From JAKPAM01 sp047601745 (GTDB lineage: Bacteria; Pseudomonadota; Gammaproteobacteria; Burkholderiales; Burkholderiaceae_E), in contig JASGIS010000001.1 in the NCBI GenBank assembly GCA_047601745.1, positions 2,604,001-2,668,000 on the forward strand: a DNA stretch of 64,000 nucleotides, given 5' to 3'. Shown in pieces: positions 45,642 to 54,554 of this stretch; position 1 is the stretch's first letter; each line of letters opens with the position of its first letter. The translations under genes were made by a program, and so were the position numbers. The notes below the pieces were generated by a model. That model ran no database searches, was not told the origin of the DNA, and saw nothing but the letters and a program-made list of their open reading frames with translations.

Positions 45642-46123
45642 TGGCGCCGGCTCCGCGCGCTCGCTTCGGCGTGCGCCTTGAACGCGAGCAGTTGTTCGTC
45701 CCAGTGGGCTTCGAGCGAAGCGATCCAGTCGCGAACCTCGCCGAAGGGTTCGCGACGCAGGCGGATCGGCCGGGAGCGTGCATCGTCGGCCGCGGTCTGC
45801 TGCTCGACGATGCCGGCCTCGCGCAGCACGCGCAGATGGCGGCTGAGCGCGGGGCGCGCCATTTGCAGGCGCTCGGCCACCTCGCTGGGCCGCAGATCGC
45901 CGTGGCGCAGCAGGTCGATGATCGCGCGCCGTTGCGGATCGGCCAGCGCGCTCAGCGTCTGGTCGAGGGGATCCGGCGGTTCGATCGCGGCGCGCGTACC
46001 GTTCGGGCCGCTCGTCCCGCTCGTCCCGCTCCTCCCGCTCATCCCGCTTGTCCCGCTTGTCCCGCTTGTCCCGTTCGTGCTGCTCGTGTCCGCCGCGCCG
46101 AGTCGGCCCGCAGCCTCGGTCAT
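45638..46123 (-). CDS. ArsR-family regulator with a repeat-expanded N-terminus
   Basis: 161 residues, ATG 46123 overlapping the VOC stop. The first 45 residues are a repeat (GTSGTSGTSGMSGRSGTSGT). The winged helix follows: LADPQRRAIIDLLRHGDLRP, SEVAERLQMARPALSRHLRV. It lacks the metal-binding CxC of metal-sensing ArsR proteins, in keeping with the metal-independent group found beside VOC/SRPBCC genes. It probably represses its own operon through the palindrome at 46617-46659. Confidence 0.9.
   Translation of the reverse strand: MTEAAGRLGAADTSSTNGTSGTSGTSGMSGRSGTSGTSGPNGTRAAIEPPDPLDQTLSALADPQRRAIIDLLRHGDLRPSEVAERLQMARPALSRHLRVLREAGIVEQQTAADDARSRPIRLRREPFGEVRDWIASLEAHWDEQLLAFKAHAEASARSRRQ
46008..46085 (-). 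repeat. 9-bp in-frame repeat in the ArsR N-terminus
   Basis: Plus-strand units GCTCGTCCC, GCTCCTCCC, GCTCATCCC and GCTTGTCCC recur eight or so times and encode the Gly-Thr/Met/Arg-Ser run of the N-terminus. Confidence 0.85.
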
Positions 46124-46584
46124 ACCGGTTTGCCGCGTGTCTTGACCCGCTGCATGAACCACCAGTGATGGCCTTCGGGGTCGACGGCGCGATAGCTGCG
46201 GTCGGCCCAGTAGTCCTCGCCGTAGTCCGACGTGATCGGCTCCTGCGCGATCAGCGCACCGGCCGCCCGCGCCGCATCGCAGTGGGCGTCGGCATCGTCG
46301 ACGAAGATCGCCAGCGCCTGGGTCACCGCGCCGTCCGCGGCGCGTGGGCTGCGGGCTTTCATCGGCTGGCAGTTCTCGCGCTGATCCGCCTTGCCGGCCT
46401 GGCCGACCATGACCAGGCCGTCGCCGTACTCGAGTTCGGAGTGTTCGATGCGGCCGGCCTCGCTTTCGACCAGCAACCGCGTCCGGAAGCCGAAGGCCTT
46501 GCACAGGAAATCGATGGCGGCCCTGGGGTCGTCGTAGAACACGGAGGCCGAAATGCGCGGCCAGTCCTCGGGTGTCGGTTTCAT
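46120..46584 (-). CDS. VOC-family (glyoxalase/PhnB-like) protein
   Basis: ATG 46584 with GGGAG upstream gives 154 residues starting MKPTPEDWPRISASVFYDD. The paired beta-alpha-beta-beta-beta modules end with YWADRSYRAVDPEGHHWWF, typical of PhnB-like VOC proteins. It is first in an operon with the ArsR and SRPBCC genes. Function unknown. Confidence 0.88.
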   Translation of the reverse strand: MKPTPEDWPRISASVFYDDPRAAIDFLCKAFGFRTRLLVESEAGRIEHSELEYGDGLVMVGQAGKADQRENCQPMKARSPRAADGAVTQALAIFVDDADAHCDAARAAGALIAQEPITSDYGEDYWADRSYRAVDPEGHHWWFMQRVKTRGKPV

Positions 46585-46616
46585 CGGCTGCTCCCGGTTG
46601 TTCGTGGATGAGAGAT

Positions 46617-46659
46617 GTAGTTTCAAAATTGCCACATAGTTATAAAAAATAGAAACTAC
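46617..46659 (-). promoter_or_regulatory. Operator-like palindrome of the VOC-ArsR operon
   Basis: GTAGTTTC (46617-46624) and GAAACTAC (46652-46659) form perfect 8-bp arms in an AT-rich patch upstream of the VOC gene. ArsR regulators bind such dyads. Confidence 0.6.
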
Positions 46660-46855
46660 TTGGACGAGCCACCGCCGTACCGAGGAGCGCGGTCGCGGGC
46701 CGATCGAGGCGTACCGTGTCCTCCGCATCGAGTCGCCCGGGGTGGTGTGCCCATCCTGCTCTCGGGAACGGTCGTGATCTGGTTCCGATCGGGCGGCAGG
46801 CGGAGCGAAGATCGTCGCGCCCGTTCGGCTCCACGACCAGAAGGATCCGGTATCG

Positions 46856-47230
46856 CTAAGCGGCGACGGTCTCGGCGTGATGGAAGATCTTCGCGACGAT
46901 CATCCAGCGCCCGTCGAACTTCAGCAGATTCAGGTTATCGACGAAGATCTTCTCGAAGATGCGAACGCGAACCTGCGCGAACGCCATCTCCGAAGACAGC
47001 ATACCGATCTGCAGGATGTCCTCCACGCGCGGCTGCGAGGTGCTGCCGGGCGGCGTGCGCGCGGCGATCTCCGCGCGATATTGGGCGAACGGGCGCAGGT
47101 TGAACTCGCCGTTCTTCATCGTGAAGAGCGAACTGGTCGGGTGAAATATCTGATCGAACTTGCCCAGATCGCATTCGTACATGACGTCGAAGTAGGTTTG
47201 CAGGGCCTGCCGAACGTTATCGATTTCCAT
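46856..47230 (-). CDS. NTF2-like (SnoaL/lumazine-binding-like) protein
   Basis: ATG 47230 gives 124 residues (MEIDNVRQALQTYFDVMYEC); the frame is open upstream to 47314. The cone-shaped NTF2-like fold is recognisable from FDQIFHPTSSLFTM and LLKFDGRWMIVAKIFHH. Members include ketosteroid isomerases, polyketide cyclases and unknown small-molecule binders. No partner gene is obvious. Confidence 0.8.
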   Translation of the reverse strand: MEIDNVRQALQTYFDVMYECDLGKFDQIFHPTSSLFTMKNGEFNLRPFAQYRAEIAARTPPGSTSQPRVEDILQIGMLSSEMAFAQVRVRIFEKIFVDNLNLLKFDGRWMIVAKIFHHAETVAA

Positions 47231-47691
47231 GGGGGCGCCTTCGTGCGAGAGTGAAGCGACACGGTCGGTATCCGCGAAGCCCACTCGTGAATGCTTGATC
47301 GGATCGTGAACCATGGACGATACGCCAGCTCTCGCTCCCGCGTCCTTAGCATCACGCCAAAGGGAGACGGGATGTTCCGGAAGCTGTCCGGGGAGGCGCT
47401 TCCACGACGAGAGAATGCTCGCATCGGCGAACGACCGAAGGAGCGAGCCGACAGCGAGCGCGCTCGGACCGCGTTATCGGCCGGAACGATGGCCGCAACG
47501 GCTGGCATCGAAAGGCTGACGCATCGAAATCCTTGAATTTCGAATATTCCATGTGGGAATTTCAAGGTTCATGGATCGAATTCCTTCTTTTCCATCCTGC
47601 CCAGCCATTGATGGCGAGGGCTGCGAGTCATGTTGATCCGTCGACCACAGCTTCAGGAACGAATGAAGACCGCCCTCGGTCGGGCGCCCCG
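47231..47691 (+). other. Stretch without a recognised gene
   Basis: Between the NTF2-like gene and the DUF4143 remnant. It holds an AT-rich inverted repeat, CCTTGAA (47531-47537) and TTCAAGG (47561-47567), within GAATATTCCATG-type sequence. Composition differs from its surroundings. No gene or mobile-element end was recognised. Confidence 0.45.
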
Positions 47692-48006
47692 GGCCTGCGG
47701 GTACACCCCCGCTCCGGGGCGTCCTGGGAGGGCTTCGCACTGGAGCAAGTGCTGCGCCTGAGCCAACCCGATGAAGCCTGGTTTTGGGCCACGCACGGAG
47801 GCGCCGAGCTCGACCTGATGATGGTTCGTGGAGGCCGTCGGATCGGCATCGAGTTCAAGCGCAGCGATGCACCAAAGCTGTCGCGCTCGATGGGGATCGC
47901 CTTCCGCGATCTATCGCTGGATGCCCTGTATGTCGTCTACCCGGGCAATCGCCGTTACCCGCTTGCCGAGAGGATCGAGGCCGTGCCTCTCGGTGCTTTC
48001 GTTTGA
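47692..48006 (+). pseudogene. C-terminal remnant of an AAA ATPase with DUF4143 domain
   Basis: The frame reads HPRSGASWEGFALEQVLRLS, EAWFWATHGGAELDLMMVRG and IGIEFKRSDAPKLSRSMGIA to the stop at 48006, exactly the C-terminal third of DUF4143 proteins. The preceding ATPase with its Walker motifs is missing. The open frame reaches back to 47533 through unrelated sequence, so this is probably a remnant, although a chimeric product is possible. Confidence 0.75.
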
Positions 48007-48077
48007 AGCGCAATGCAACCGAGATCATCTCCGCCGCCGGTTTCGAGATCCTGGTCATCGATCCGGCCGCGGTCGCT

Positions 48078-48734
48078 TCAACGCCCCATCGACCGCAACC
48101 ACGCATCCAGATCGTCGGCCACGGCCCGGCTTGCCTGCGCGAGCGCCTGGGCGCCGCCGGCCGCATCGGCACGGCTCGCGGCCATTGCATGCTCGAAACG
48201 GCGTTGAGCCAGCAAGCGGTCGCCGCCCGAGGGCTCGAGCCCCCGAGGCATCAGCAGCGTCGCCTGCAGCCGGACGACGCCGCTGGAGCGATCCGGGTCG
48301 TCGAACACCTGTTCGAAGCGCTCCAGGTCGACGATCAGTACCGCCGGAGGCCGCTCGGAATCGAAGCCCCGGATTCCGGCCTGGTCAGGCGTCAGGACCG
48401 GGCGACCGACCTGCAGCCGGCGCGCGAGCTGCTGCGCCAGCAGGGTTTCCACCGGCCGGCTCCAGCGAGCTTGGCGGTAGGCCTGCAGCTGATACGCATC
48501 GGCGTACGCATGCCGGTACAGCACCAACTGGCCGGTGGCCGGCAGACCGCGAGCGGTCACCCGGTCGAGCACCAGCGGTGCCGCGCCCGCCGGCGCGCCA
48601 TCGGTCGGACCGGGATCGGCGCCCGGGCCGAGGTCGTAGTAGACGGGCGCCGCCGGCGGCATCGGCAGTGTCGAGCAGGCGGCGAGCAGCACGCCGATGG
48701 CGGCCGCGGCCGCCCATGACACCCGTCGCTTCAT
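48078..48734 (-). CDS. ABC-type transport auxiliary lipoprotein, PqiC-like
   Basis: 218 residues with lipobox VLLAACS (lipidated Cys20). The fold is PqiC/DUF330-like: PVYYDLGP, then ALVLDRVTARGLPAT-type strands and a final helix. Such lipoproteins in the outer membrane partner MCE proteins in phospholipid transport. The start overlaps the MCE stop by 4 bp; it is the last gene of the operon. Confidence 0.88.
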   Translation of the reverse strand: MKRRVSWAAAAAIGVLLAACSTLPMPPAAPVYYDLGPGADPGPTDGAPAGAAPLVLDRVTARGLPATGQLVLYRHAYADAYQLQAYRQARWSRPVETLLAQQLARRLQVGRPVLTPDQAGIRGFDSERPPAVLIVDLERFEQVFDDPDRSSGVVRLQATLLMPRGLEPSGGDRLLAQRRFEHAMAASRADAAGGAQALAQASRAVADDLDAWLRSMGR

Positions 48735-49708
48735 CGTCCCGCCTCCGGACGCGGCGGTGCGACGTAGCCCGGCTCGCCGGGCCCCGGCTGGCTGGCGGCC
48801 GGGCCATAGAGCAGCGACTGCGGATTGGCGGACAGCTCGCGGGCCAGCGCGCTGACCGAGCGCATCGCGTCGTCGATCTCGTCGAGCGTACGGCGCAGCC
48901 GCGGCATCGTGACGCGGTCGACCTCGCCGACGACGCCGGCCACCGAGCGGGCCGAATCGGTCAGGCGCTCGATCGGGCCGTTCTGCTCGCCGAGCCGCCG
49001 CGACAGGCCGGCGATCTCGCGGCTCATCGCCGCCATGCCGTCGGCGGCCCGCTGCATCGCCTGCAGGCTGTCGCTGCCGTCGCGGCCCAGGCGGTCGACC
49101 AGCGGCGCGAGCTCGTTGGTCCAGCGCTGTTCCATCCCGCCGACCAGCACCGCGGTGTTCTGCGCGGCCTCGCCGAGCCGGGCGATCGCCCCGAACAGCA
49201 CCTGCTGGTTGTCGTCGGCCAGCAGCCGGTTCAAGCGGGCCATCGCGTCGCGCACGTCGCCGATCACCTCCGGTCCCAGCGCGGCGATCTGGCTCAGGTT
49301 GGACTGTCGCATCGCCAGGCGGCGGTAACCGCGCGACGTCAGGCCCAGATCCGGCAGCGGCTCGTCGGCATCATCCAGATCGACGTAGGCCAGGCCGGTG
49401 ACTCCCTGGTAGCCGAGCGTCGCGAACGTGCGGCGGGACAGCGGTGCGTTGCGGTCGACCCGGATCCGGATCAGCACCTGGCCGGGCTCGGCCGGATCGA
49501 AACCGATCGATTCGACGCTGCCGACCGTCACGCCCTTATAACGGACCGACGCCTTCGGCTGCAGGCCGGTGACGGTCTGCGGCGTCATCAGCTCGAAGGA
49601 CTCGTAGCTGCCCTGATCGCGGGTCAGCCAGGCGGCCAGTCCGCCGAGCAGCCCGAGCACCACCAGGACGAACAGCCCGGCGGCCATCGCATGCGCCTTG
49701 TTTTCCAA
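48731..49708 (-). CDS. MCE/MlaD-family lipid-transport protein
   Basis: 325 residues. One N-terminal membrane helix (MAAGLFVLVVLGLLGGLAAW) anchors an MCE domain (VTGLQPKASVRYKGVTVGSV and YQGVTGLAYVDLDD), followed by a long helical C-terminal part. It is the substrate-binding component of an Mla-type system, spanning the periplasm from the inner membrane. Co-transcribed with the ATPase and permease genes upstream. Confidence 0.93.
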   Translation of the reverse strand: MENKAHAMAAGLFVLVVLGLLGGLAAWLTRDQGSYESFELMTPQTVTGLQPKASVRYKGVTVGSVESIGFDPAEPGQVLIRIRVDRNAPLSRRTFATLGYQGVTGLAYVDLDDADEPLPDLGLTSRGYRRLAMRQSNLSQIAALGPEVIGDVRDAMARLNRLLADDNQQVLFGAIARLGEAAQNTAVLVGGMEQRWTNELAPLVDRLGRDGSDSLQAMQRAADGMAAMSREIAGLSRRLGEQNGPIERLTDSARSVAGVVGEVDRVTMPRLRRTLDEIDDAMRSVSALARELSANPQSLLYGPAASQPGPGEPGYVAPPRPEAGR

Positions 49709-49726
49709 TGCCGATGTGCTCCTTGC

Positions 49727-50569
49727 TTAGGGGGCCGGGCCGGCGGGCTCGCGCGCGCGCCGGCCGCGTTCGCCGAGAAAGAACTGGGTGATGAACGGGT
49801 GCTCGAAGCGGGTCACCTCGTCCGGCGACCCCGTAACGATAACCCGTTTGTCGGCCAGCACGGCGACTCGCGTGCTGAGCGCGTAGAGGGTATCGATATC
49901 GTGCGTGACCATCACCACGGTCAGGTCCGAGTCGGCGTGCAGCTCGCGCAGCAGCAGGCAGAATTCGTCGGAGCTGCGTGGATCGAGGCCGGCGGTCGGC
50001 TCGTCCAGCAGCAGCAGCGGCGGATCCATGATCAGCGCCCGGGCCAGCGCGACCCGCTTGATCATGCCGCCGGACAGGTCGGCCGGCCTGCGGTGCGCAT
50101 GCTCGGGTTTCAGGCCGACCATCCGCAGCTTGACCATCGCGGCGTCGCGCACGACCGCGGCGGGCAGGCCGCGCTGCTCGCGCAGCGGGAAGGCGATGTT
50201 TTCGAGCACGTCGAAAGCCGAGAACAGCGCACCGCGCTGGAACAGCATGCCGACCCGCGCCGCCGCGCCGGCCGCCGGCAGTTCGGCCGGATCCGCACCA
50301 TCGACCGTGATCCGGCCGCGGCTCGGCCGGGTCAGGCCGAGGATATGCCGCAGCAGCACCGTCTTGCCGGTGCCGGAACCGCCGACCAGCGTCAGGATCT
50401 CGCCGCGGCGGATCTCCAGGTCCAGGTCCTGGTGCACGCTGAAGGCCGTGTCGTCCCGGCCGAACTCGGTCCACAGCCGCTCGATGCGCACCAGCGGTTC
50501 GTTCGGTTCATCCGGTCCGTTCGGTCCATCCGGTCCGGCGTTGGGCATCCGATTCGAGGCAGCCACCAT
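49727..50569 (-). CDS. MlaF-like ABC transporter ATPase
   Basis: 280 residues. Walker A GGSGTGKT, Q-loop GMLFQRGALFSAFDV, signature LSGGM and Walker B LLLLDEPTAGLD are of the MlaF type. A repeat tract adds residues PDGPNGPDEPNEP before the domain. It energises lipid transport with the MlaE-type permease just upstream (10-bp gap). Confidence 0.95.
   Translation of the reverse strand: MVAASNRMPNAGPDGPNGPDEPNEPLVRIERLWTEFGRDDTAFSVHQDLDLEIRRGEILTLVGGSGTGKTVLLRHILGLTRPSRGRITVDGADPAELPAAGAAARVGMLFQRGALFSAFDVLENIAFPLREQRGLPAAVVRDAAMVKLRMVGLKPEHAHRRPADLSGGMIKRVALARALIMDPPLLLLDEPTAGLDPRSSDEFCLLLRELHADSDLTVVMVTHDIDTLYALSTRVAVLADKRVIVTGSPDEVTRFEHPFITQFFLGERGRRAREPAGPAP
50495..50540 (-). repeat. 9-bp in-frame repeat at the ATPase N-terminus
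   Basis: Plus-strand units GGTTCGTTC, GGTTCATCC, GGTCCGTTC and GGTCCATCC encode the PDGPNGPDEPNEP run. Confidence 0.75.
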
Positions 50570-50579
50570 GCGCGGAATC

Positions 50580-51734
50580 TCAGAATCCGGTCTTGCGGAA
50601 AACGATCGCGAAGACCGCGTCGATCAGGATCACCGACGTGATCGACGACACCACCGAGGCGGTCGTGCCGACGCCCAGGCTCTCGGTGTCGGGCTTGATC
50701 CACAGGCCCCAATGGCAGCCGATCAGTGCGATCACGACACCGAAGACGACCGATTTGGCGGTCGCGATCCACAGGTTGACGACGTCGACGGCGGCGGGCA
50801 GCGCCTGCAGGAAATAGGCCGGCGACAGGCCCAGGCTGACGTCGGCGGCCCACATCCCGCCGATCAGCGCCGCCAGCGTCGTCCACAGGCTCACCAGCGG
50901 CATCGCCAGGCCCAGCGCCAGCGCTCGCGGCATGACCAGCCGGAAGCCGTGGGCGATGCCCATCACCCGCATCGCGTCGAGTTCTTCGTTGACGCGCATT
51001 ACGCCGATCTGGGCGGCGATCGCCGAGCCCGAGCGGCCGGCCACCAGGATGGCGGCCAGCAGCGGCCCGAGTTCGCGGATCAGCGACAGGCCCAGGATGT
51101 TGACGATGAAGGCGTCGGCGCCGAACTGGCGCAACTGCAGCGCGAGCAGGTAGGCGACGACGACGCCGATCAGGAAGCCGACCAGAGCGGTGATCGGCAG
51201 CGCCTGGGCGCCCATCCGGAACAGGTGGGCCGAGCAATCCCGCCAGGGCCCGGCCGCCGGCCGCGCCACCAGCCGGATCAGGTCGAGCAGCGTCTGGCCG
51301 AGCACGCGGACCAGGCCGGCGGCATGGGTCAGGCCACCGTTGACCACCCGGCCCAGCGGCGCGACGACCCGTTCGACGAGGCGCTCGCGCAACGGCGGCC
51401 GGGGTGTCGGCGCGTCCATGATCGTCAAGCTCGCGACGCGCTCCAGCGTGGCCCGCTGGCCGTCCGTGGCCTGCAATCGGTCCGGAATCCGGCCGCCCAG
51501 CGCGTGCAGCAGCAACTGCGCCGCGACATGGTCGAAGCGCTCGGCGGCGGTCAGGTCCCAGTCGCCATCCGCCAGCGCGGCGGCCCTGCGCAGGCTCGGG
51601 CGCAGATTGCGTTGCAGTCGCGGATCGCTGACGGCGGCGGCGGTCCAGCATCCGGTCAGCCGGACCGATGCGCCGGCGGACACGCCGGCGGGCGCGCTGC
51701 GAATGACGATGGTGGGCACCTGAGCCGATTCCAT
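50580..51734 (-). CDS. MlaE-like permease with N-terminal STAS-type domain
   Basis: 384 residues. The first 110 residues form a cytoplasmic STAS-like domain (PTIVIRSAPAGVSAGASVRL), fused to the five-helix MlaE permease (GFLIGVVVAYLLALQLRQFG, and the ELGPLLAAILVAGRSGSAIA loop). Such fusions take the place of a separate MlaB. First gene of the four-gene lipid transport operon (permease, ATPase, MCE protein, lipoprotein). Confidence 0.93.
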   Translation of the reverse strand: MESAQVPTIVIRSAPAGVSAGASVRLTGCWTAAAVSDPRLQRNLRPSLRRAAALADGDWDLTAAERFDHVAAQLLLHALGGRIPDRLQATDGQRATLERVASLTIMDAPTPRPPLRERLVERVVAPLGRVVNGGLTHAAGLVRVLGQTLLDLIRLVARPAAGPWRDCSAHLFRMGAQALPITALVGFLIGVVVAYLLALQLRQFGADAFIVNILGLSLIRELGPLLAAILVAGRSGSAIAAQIGVMRVNEELDAMRVMGIAHGFRLVMPRALALGLAMPLVSLWTTLAALIGGMWAADVSLGLSPAYFLQALPAAVDVVNLWIATAKSVVFGVVIALIGCHWGLWIKPDTESLGVGTTASVVSSITSVILIDAVFAIVFRKTGF

Positions 51735-51865
51735 GGCGGCCTCGATGAACGCATGCCGGGCGCTGCTGGCGTGGGCGGCATGCAGGATCCCCGCCTCGTC
51801 GGCGGGGCGGGCGGCGCGACTTTAACCCGCCGTCCGCCGGCTTCGCAAACCGCCGGCCTCCCGGA

Positions 51866-53968
51866 TCAGAGCCCGAAGAGGTTGGCTTGCGTGATGCCTC
51901 GCTCGACGAAGGCTTTGTGATTGGACTCGGGCGCCCAGCCCAGCAGGCTCTTGCTCAGGCGGTTGTCGAAACGCGACAGATGCGCGCGGCTTTTCCAGTC
52001 CGCGAGCGAAGGCCGTCCCAGGCCCTTGCGTCCGAGCACGTAGCGCTTGAGGGTGTACTTCACGCCGTCGGCCATCCACATCGCGTGCAGCGAGCCGGGC
52101 GTCACCGTGATGCGCGCCCCGAGGGCCGCGCGGATCGCATCGAAATAGTCGCGCGCGGACATCATCGGATCGCCGACGAGGTTGAAGGACCGGCCCAATG
52201 CATCGGGACTGTCCATCATGCGGATCAGCCCGTCCGACACGTCATCGGCCAGAACGAAGGGCAGGACGTTGCGCCCATGGCCCCAGATACGCACGGCGCC
52301 CGCGCCATGCCAACGCCCGATGCCCCAATGCTGCAACGGCCCGCCGTGCCCGATCACGATGCCGGGCCGGGCGATGACCAGCGGCAGGCCCTGCGTGCGG
52401 TGCATGGCCATCAACTGCGCCTCGCACTCGGCCTTCGATCGCGCGTACAAGTTGCGATCACTCATGTCGGCGGGGAAGCCCGTGTCTTCGGTGATCGTCT
52501 TCTGCGGGTCGGACATGTCATAGGACGCGATCGTGCCGGTATAGATGAGCCGCCGGACGCCGGCGGCCAGTGCCGCTTCGGCGACGCGCCGCGCCGTGCC
52601 CACATCGTTTTCCAGCGCGGCTTCCCACGTCTTGTCCACCGACTTGGCCAGGTTGAAGACCACGTCGATGCCCTGCATCGCCTTCGTCAGGCCGTCCAGA
52701 TCGCGCAAGGACACGGGAACGGTTTCCACGTGATCGGCGATGTCGTCGAAGGGCCCCGACCGTCCGCGGCTGAGGACGCGCACGTCGTGACCGCGCGCCA
52801 CCAGCATCCGCGTCAGGTTGCGCCCGATGAAGCCGGTGCCGCCGATCACCATGACCGTGGGCTTAGGGGTGCCTTCGGATTTCGCCGCTTGCGCGGCGGG
52901 CGCGGGCATGAACGCGAGCGTGGACTCGATCGCGCGCATCACGGTGGTGGCCGTCGAGAAGTCGAATCGCTTGTCCAACGGCTTGTTCTCGTTGATCGCC
53001 GCGTAGAAGGCACCCAGCGTGACCCGGAAACTCAGCCCGTACGGTGATTTCTGGTTCAACGAGCTCAACTGCCGCGCGGCATTCACGACGCCTTCACGCA
53101 GATGCTGTCCGGCTTGCGACATCTGGCGAAGCAGCGGGTTCAGGATCAGGTCGGCGGTGTTGTCGCGACTGACCACCAGCGTATCGGCGGCGAAATCCAT
53201 TCGCGCCATCGCCGTCGATCCGCGTACCGTGACGGAGCGGTCATCCATCACTTCGACCAGCGCGATGTTCAGGCTCAGATCCACGTCGCCGACCCGGGCC
53301 AGCACGCGCCAGCTCTGATGCCGCGTCCCGTTGCCCGGCAGTTCGATGGGCTGACCCAGTTCCAGGTGCAGCATCTCGGGCGCACCCAGCAGATCGACGG
53401 CGAAAGCGTACAGGTGCGGGCCGAGTTCCAGCAGCAGATTGCGGGGCTCGCGCAGCAGCCATAGGCCGAAGGGGCCGGAGCGCAGCGGCGTCAAGGGCAG
53501 GCTCCAGTTGATCTGCACCGATGAGATCCGGCCCAGATCGCCTGCCCGCAGCATCGCTTTGAGCCGCTCGTACGAAGGCAGGCCCAGGAAGTTATGGCCG
53601 GCCGCGAGCACCTTGCCCGTTGCCTCGGCTGCCGCATGCATTTGCTGGGCCTCATCCCCGGAAACGGCAACGGGCTTCTCCACCAGCACGTGCAAGCCCG
53701 CGCGCAGGCATTGGAGCGCGAGACCGCAATGCGATCCGGGCGGAGTCAGGATGTGCACCGCGTCGCAGACCTTGGCCTCGATCATGTCGTCGACCGACTG
53801 GAATGCCCGTGCGCCATGGGCCTGCGCCAGACTCTCGGCCGCGTCGCGCGATTGATCACAGACCGCGACCAGTTGCGCACCAGACGTGGCTTGGATCGCA
53901 TCCGCGTGCCAGGTGGCGATGTAGCCGGCACCGATGATGCCGACGCGGGTCAGGGTCTTTGCGGTCAT
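51866..53968 (-). CDS. Fused Gfo/Idh/MocA oxidoreductase and NAD-dependent epimerase/dehydratase
   Basis: ATG 53968, preceded by GGAAGA, gives 700 residues. Residues 1-355 are a Gfo/Idh/MocA oxidoreductase (VGIIGAGYIATWHADAI for NAD; VEKPVAVSGDEAQQM at about 97-111). After an Ala/Pro linker (about 355-370) a second NAD fold begins (VMVIGGTGFIGRNLTRML). The epimerase domain continues with the YxxxK pair NLYARSKAEC. Both halves look complete. The fusion suggests consecutive steps on a nucleotide-sugar, inositol or isoprenoid compound (inference). It stands alone, flanked by 131 bp and 586 bp gaps. Confidence 0.92.
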   Translation of the reverse strand: MTAKTLTRVGIIGAGYIATWHADAIQATSGAQLVAVCDQSRDAAESLAQAHGARAFQSVDDMIEAKVCDAVHILTPPGSHCGLALQCLRAGLHVLVEKPVAVSGDEAQQMHAAAEATGKVLAAGHNFLGLPSYERLKAMLRAGDLGRISSVQINWSLPLTPLRSGPFGLWLLREPRNLLLELGPHLYAFAVDLLGAPEMLHLELGQPIELPGNGTRHQSWRVLARVGDVDLSLNIALVEVMDDRSVTVRGSTAMARMDFAADTLVVSRDNTADLILNPLLRQMSQAGQHLREGVVNAARQLSSLNQKSPYGLSFRVTLGAFYAAINENKPLDKRFDFSTATTVMRAIESTLAFMPAPAAQAAKSEGTPKPTVMVIGGTGFIGRNLTRMLVARGHDVRVLSRGRSGPFDDIADHVETVPVSLRDLDGLTKAMQGIDVVFNLAKSVDKTWEAALENDVGTARRVAEAALAAGVRRLIYTGTIASYDMSDPQKTITEDTGFPADMSDRNLYARSKAECEAQLMAMHRTQGLPLVIARPGIVIGHGGPLQHWGIGRWHGAGAVRIWGHGRNVLPFVLADDVSDGLIRMMDSPDALGRSFNLVGDPMMSARDYFDAIRAALGARITVTPGSLHAMWMADGVKYTLKRYVLGRKGLGRPSLADWKSRAHLSRFDNRLSKSLLGWAPESNHKAFVERGITQANLFGL

Positions 53969-54554
53969 TTCAGGTTCTTCCTTCGGAGTCACTCGTAATC
54001 GATGATGCTCATGTCGCGCCGATGCCGGCGCCGCGCCCGTCAGCACTCATCCGGCCGAAGCCCTCTGCGGCAGGGTCGGGCCGTATGGCCGGATGTGTCG
54101 TCACTCGGATCGGAGGTGATCGGAATACTGATGGCCAAGCCGGCAGACGGCCAAGCAGGCCAAAGCCATGCGCACGGCGGACCGTGCGCCGCCGCCGTTC
54201 GGAGGAGCGGGTCATGGCGGCGTCATGGCAGGTCATCGACGACGGTTGTCGTTCGATGCCATGCCCCGACTGGCGCAGCCTGACACAGAATTCATCGCCT
54301 TCGGCGGTAATGACCGAGTCCGACACAGAATTCATCATCTTCGGCGGTGATGGCAGATGGTTCGAGGCCTCCCGGGTCGAGAAAGGCGCCCGAGCGCGCG
54401 GCATCGGCATCGAGCGGCGTGACGACGATCGGCTGTTGCCGCTGTTCCGACCGGCCGGTGTCCCGAGCGGCCGACGATATTCCGGGCGGGTGGCGCGGGG
54501 GCCGGAAGATCCGCTACAGTCCGGGACTCACGCCACGACCCGACCAGACATCCC
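53969..54554 (+). other. Non-coding stretch with a 40-bp-period repeat
   Basis: 586 bp between divergent genes. No coding frame was accepted. At 54282-54352 two copies of GACACAGAATTCATC with CTTCGGCGGT are spaced 40 bp apart. The remaining sequence should hold promoters for the fused oxidoreductase and the phosphofructokinase genes. Confidence 0.5.
54282..54352 (+). repeat. Two direct repeats of about 31 bp, period 40
   Basis: Copies begin at 54282 and 54322; each has GACACAGAATTCATC, two variable bases, CTTCGGCGGT and NATG. Multiple terminal repeats of this kind are found at the ends of IS21-family elements, so this may be an IS end scar. No transposase gene is nearby. Confidence 0.65.

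Noticed and set aside
47828..50641. 937-codon plus-strand frame across the Mla-type operon
   Set aside because: Antisense to four genes with strong motifs; Arg/Gly/Pro/Ala shadow composition.
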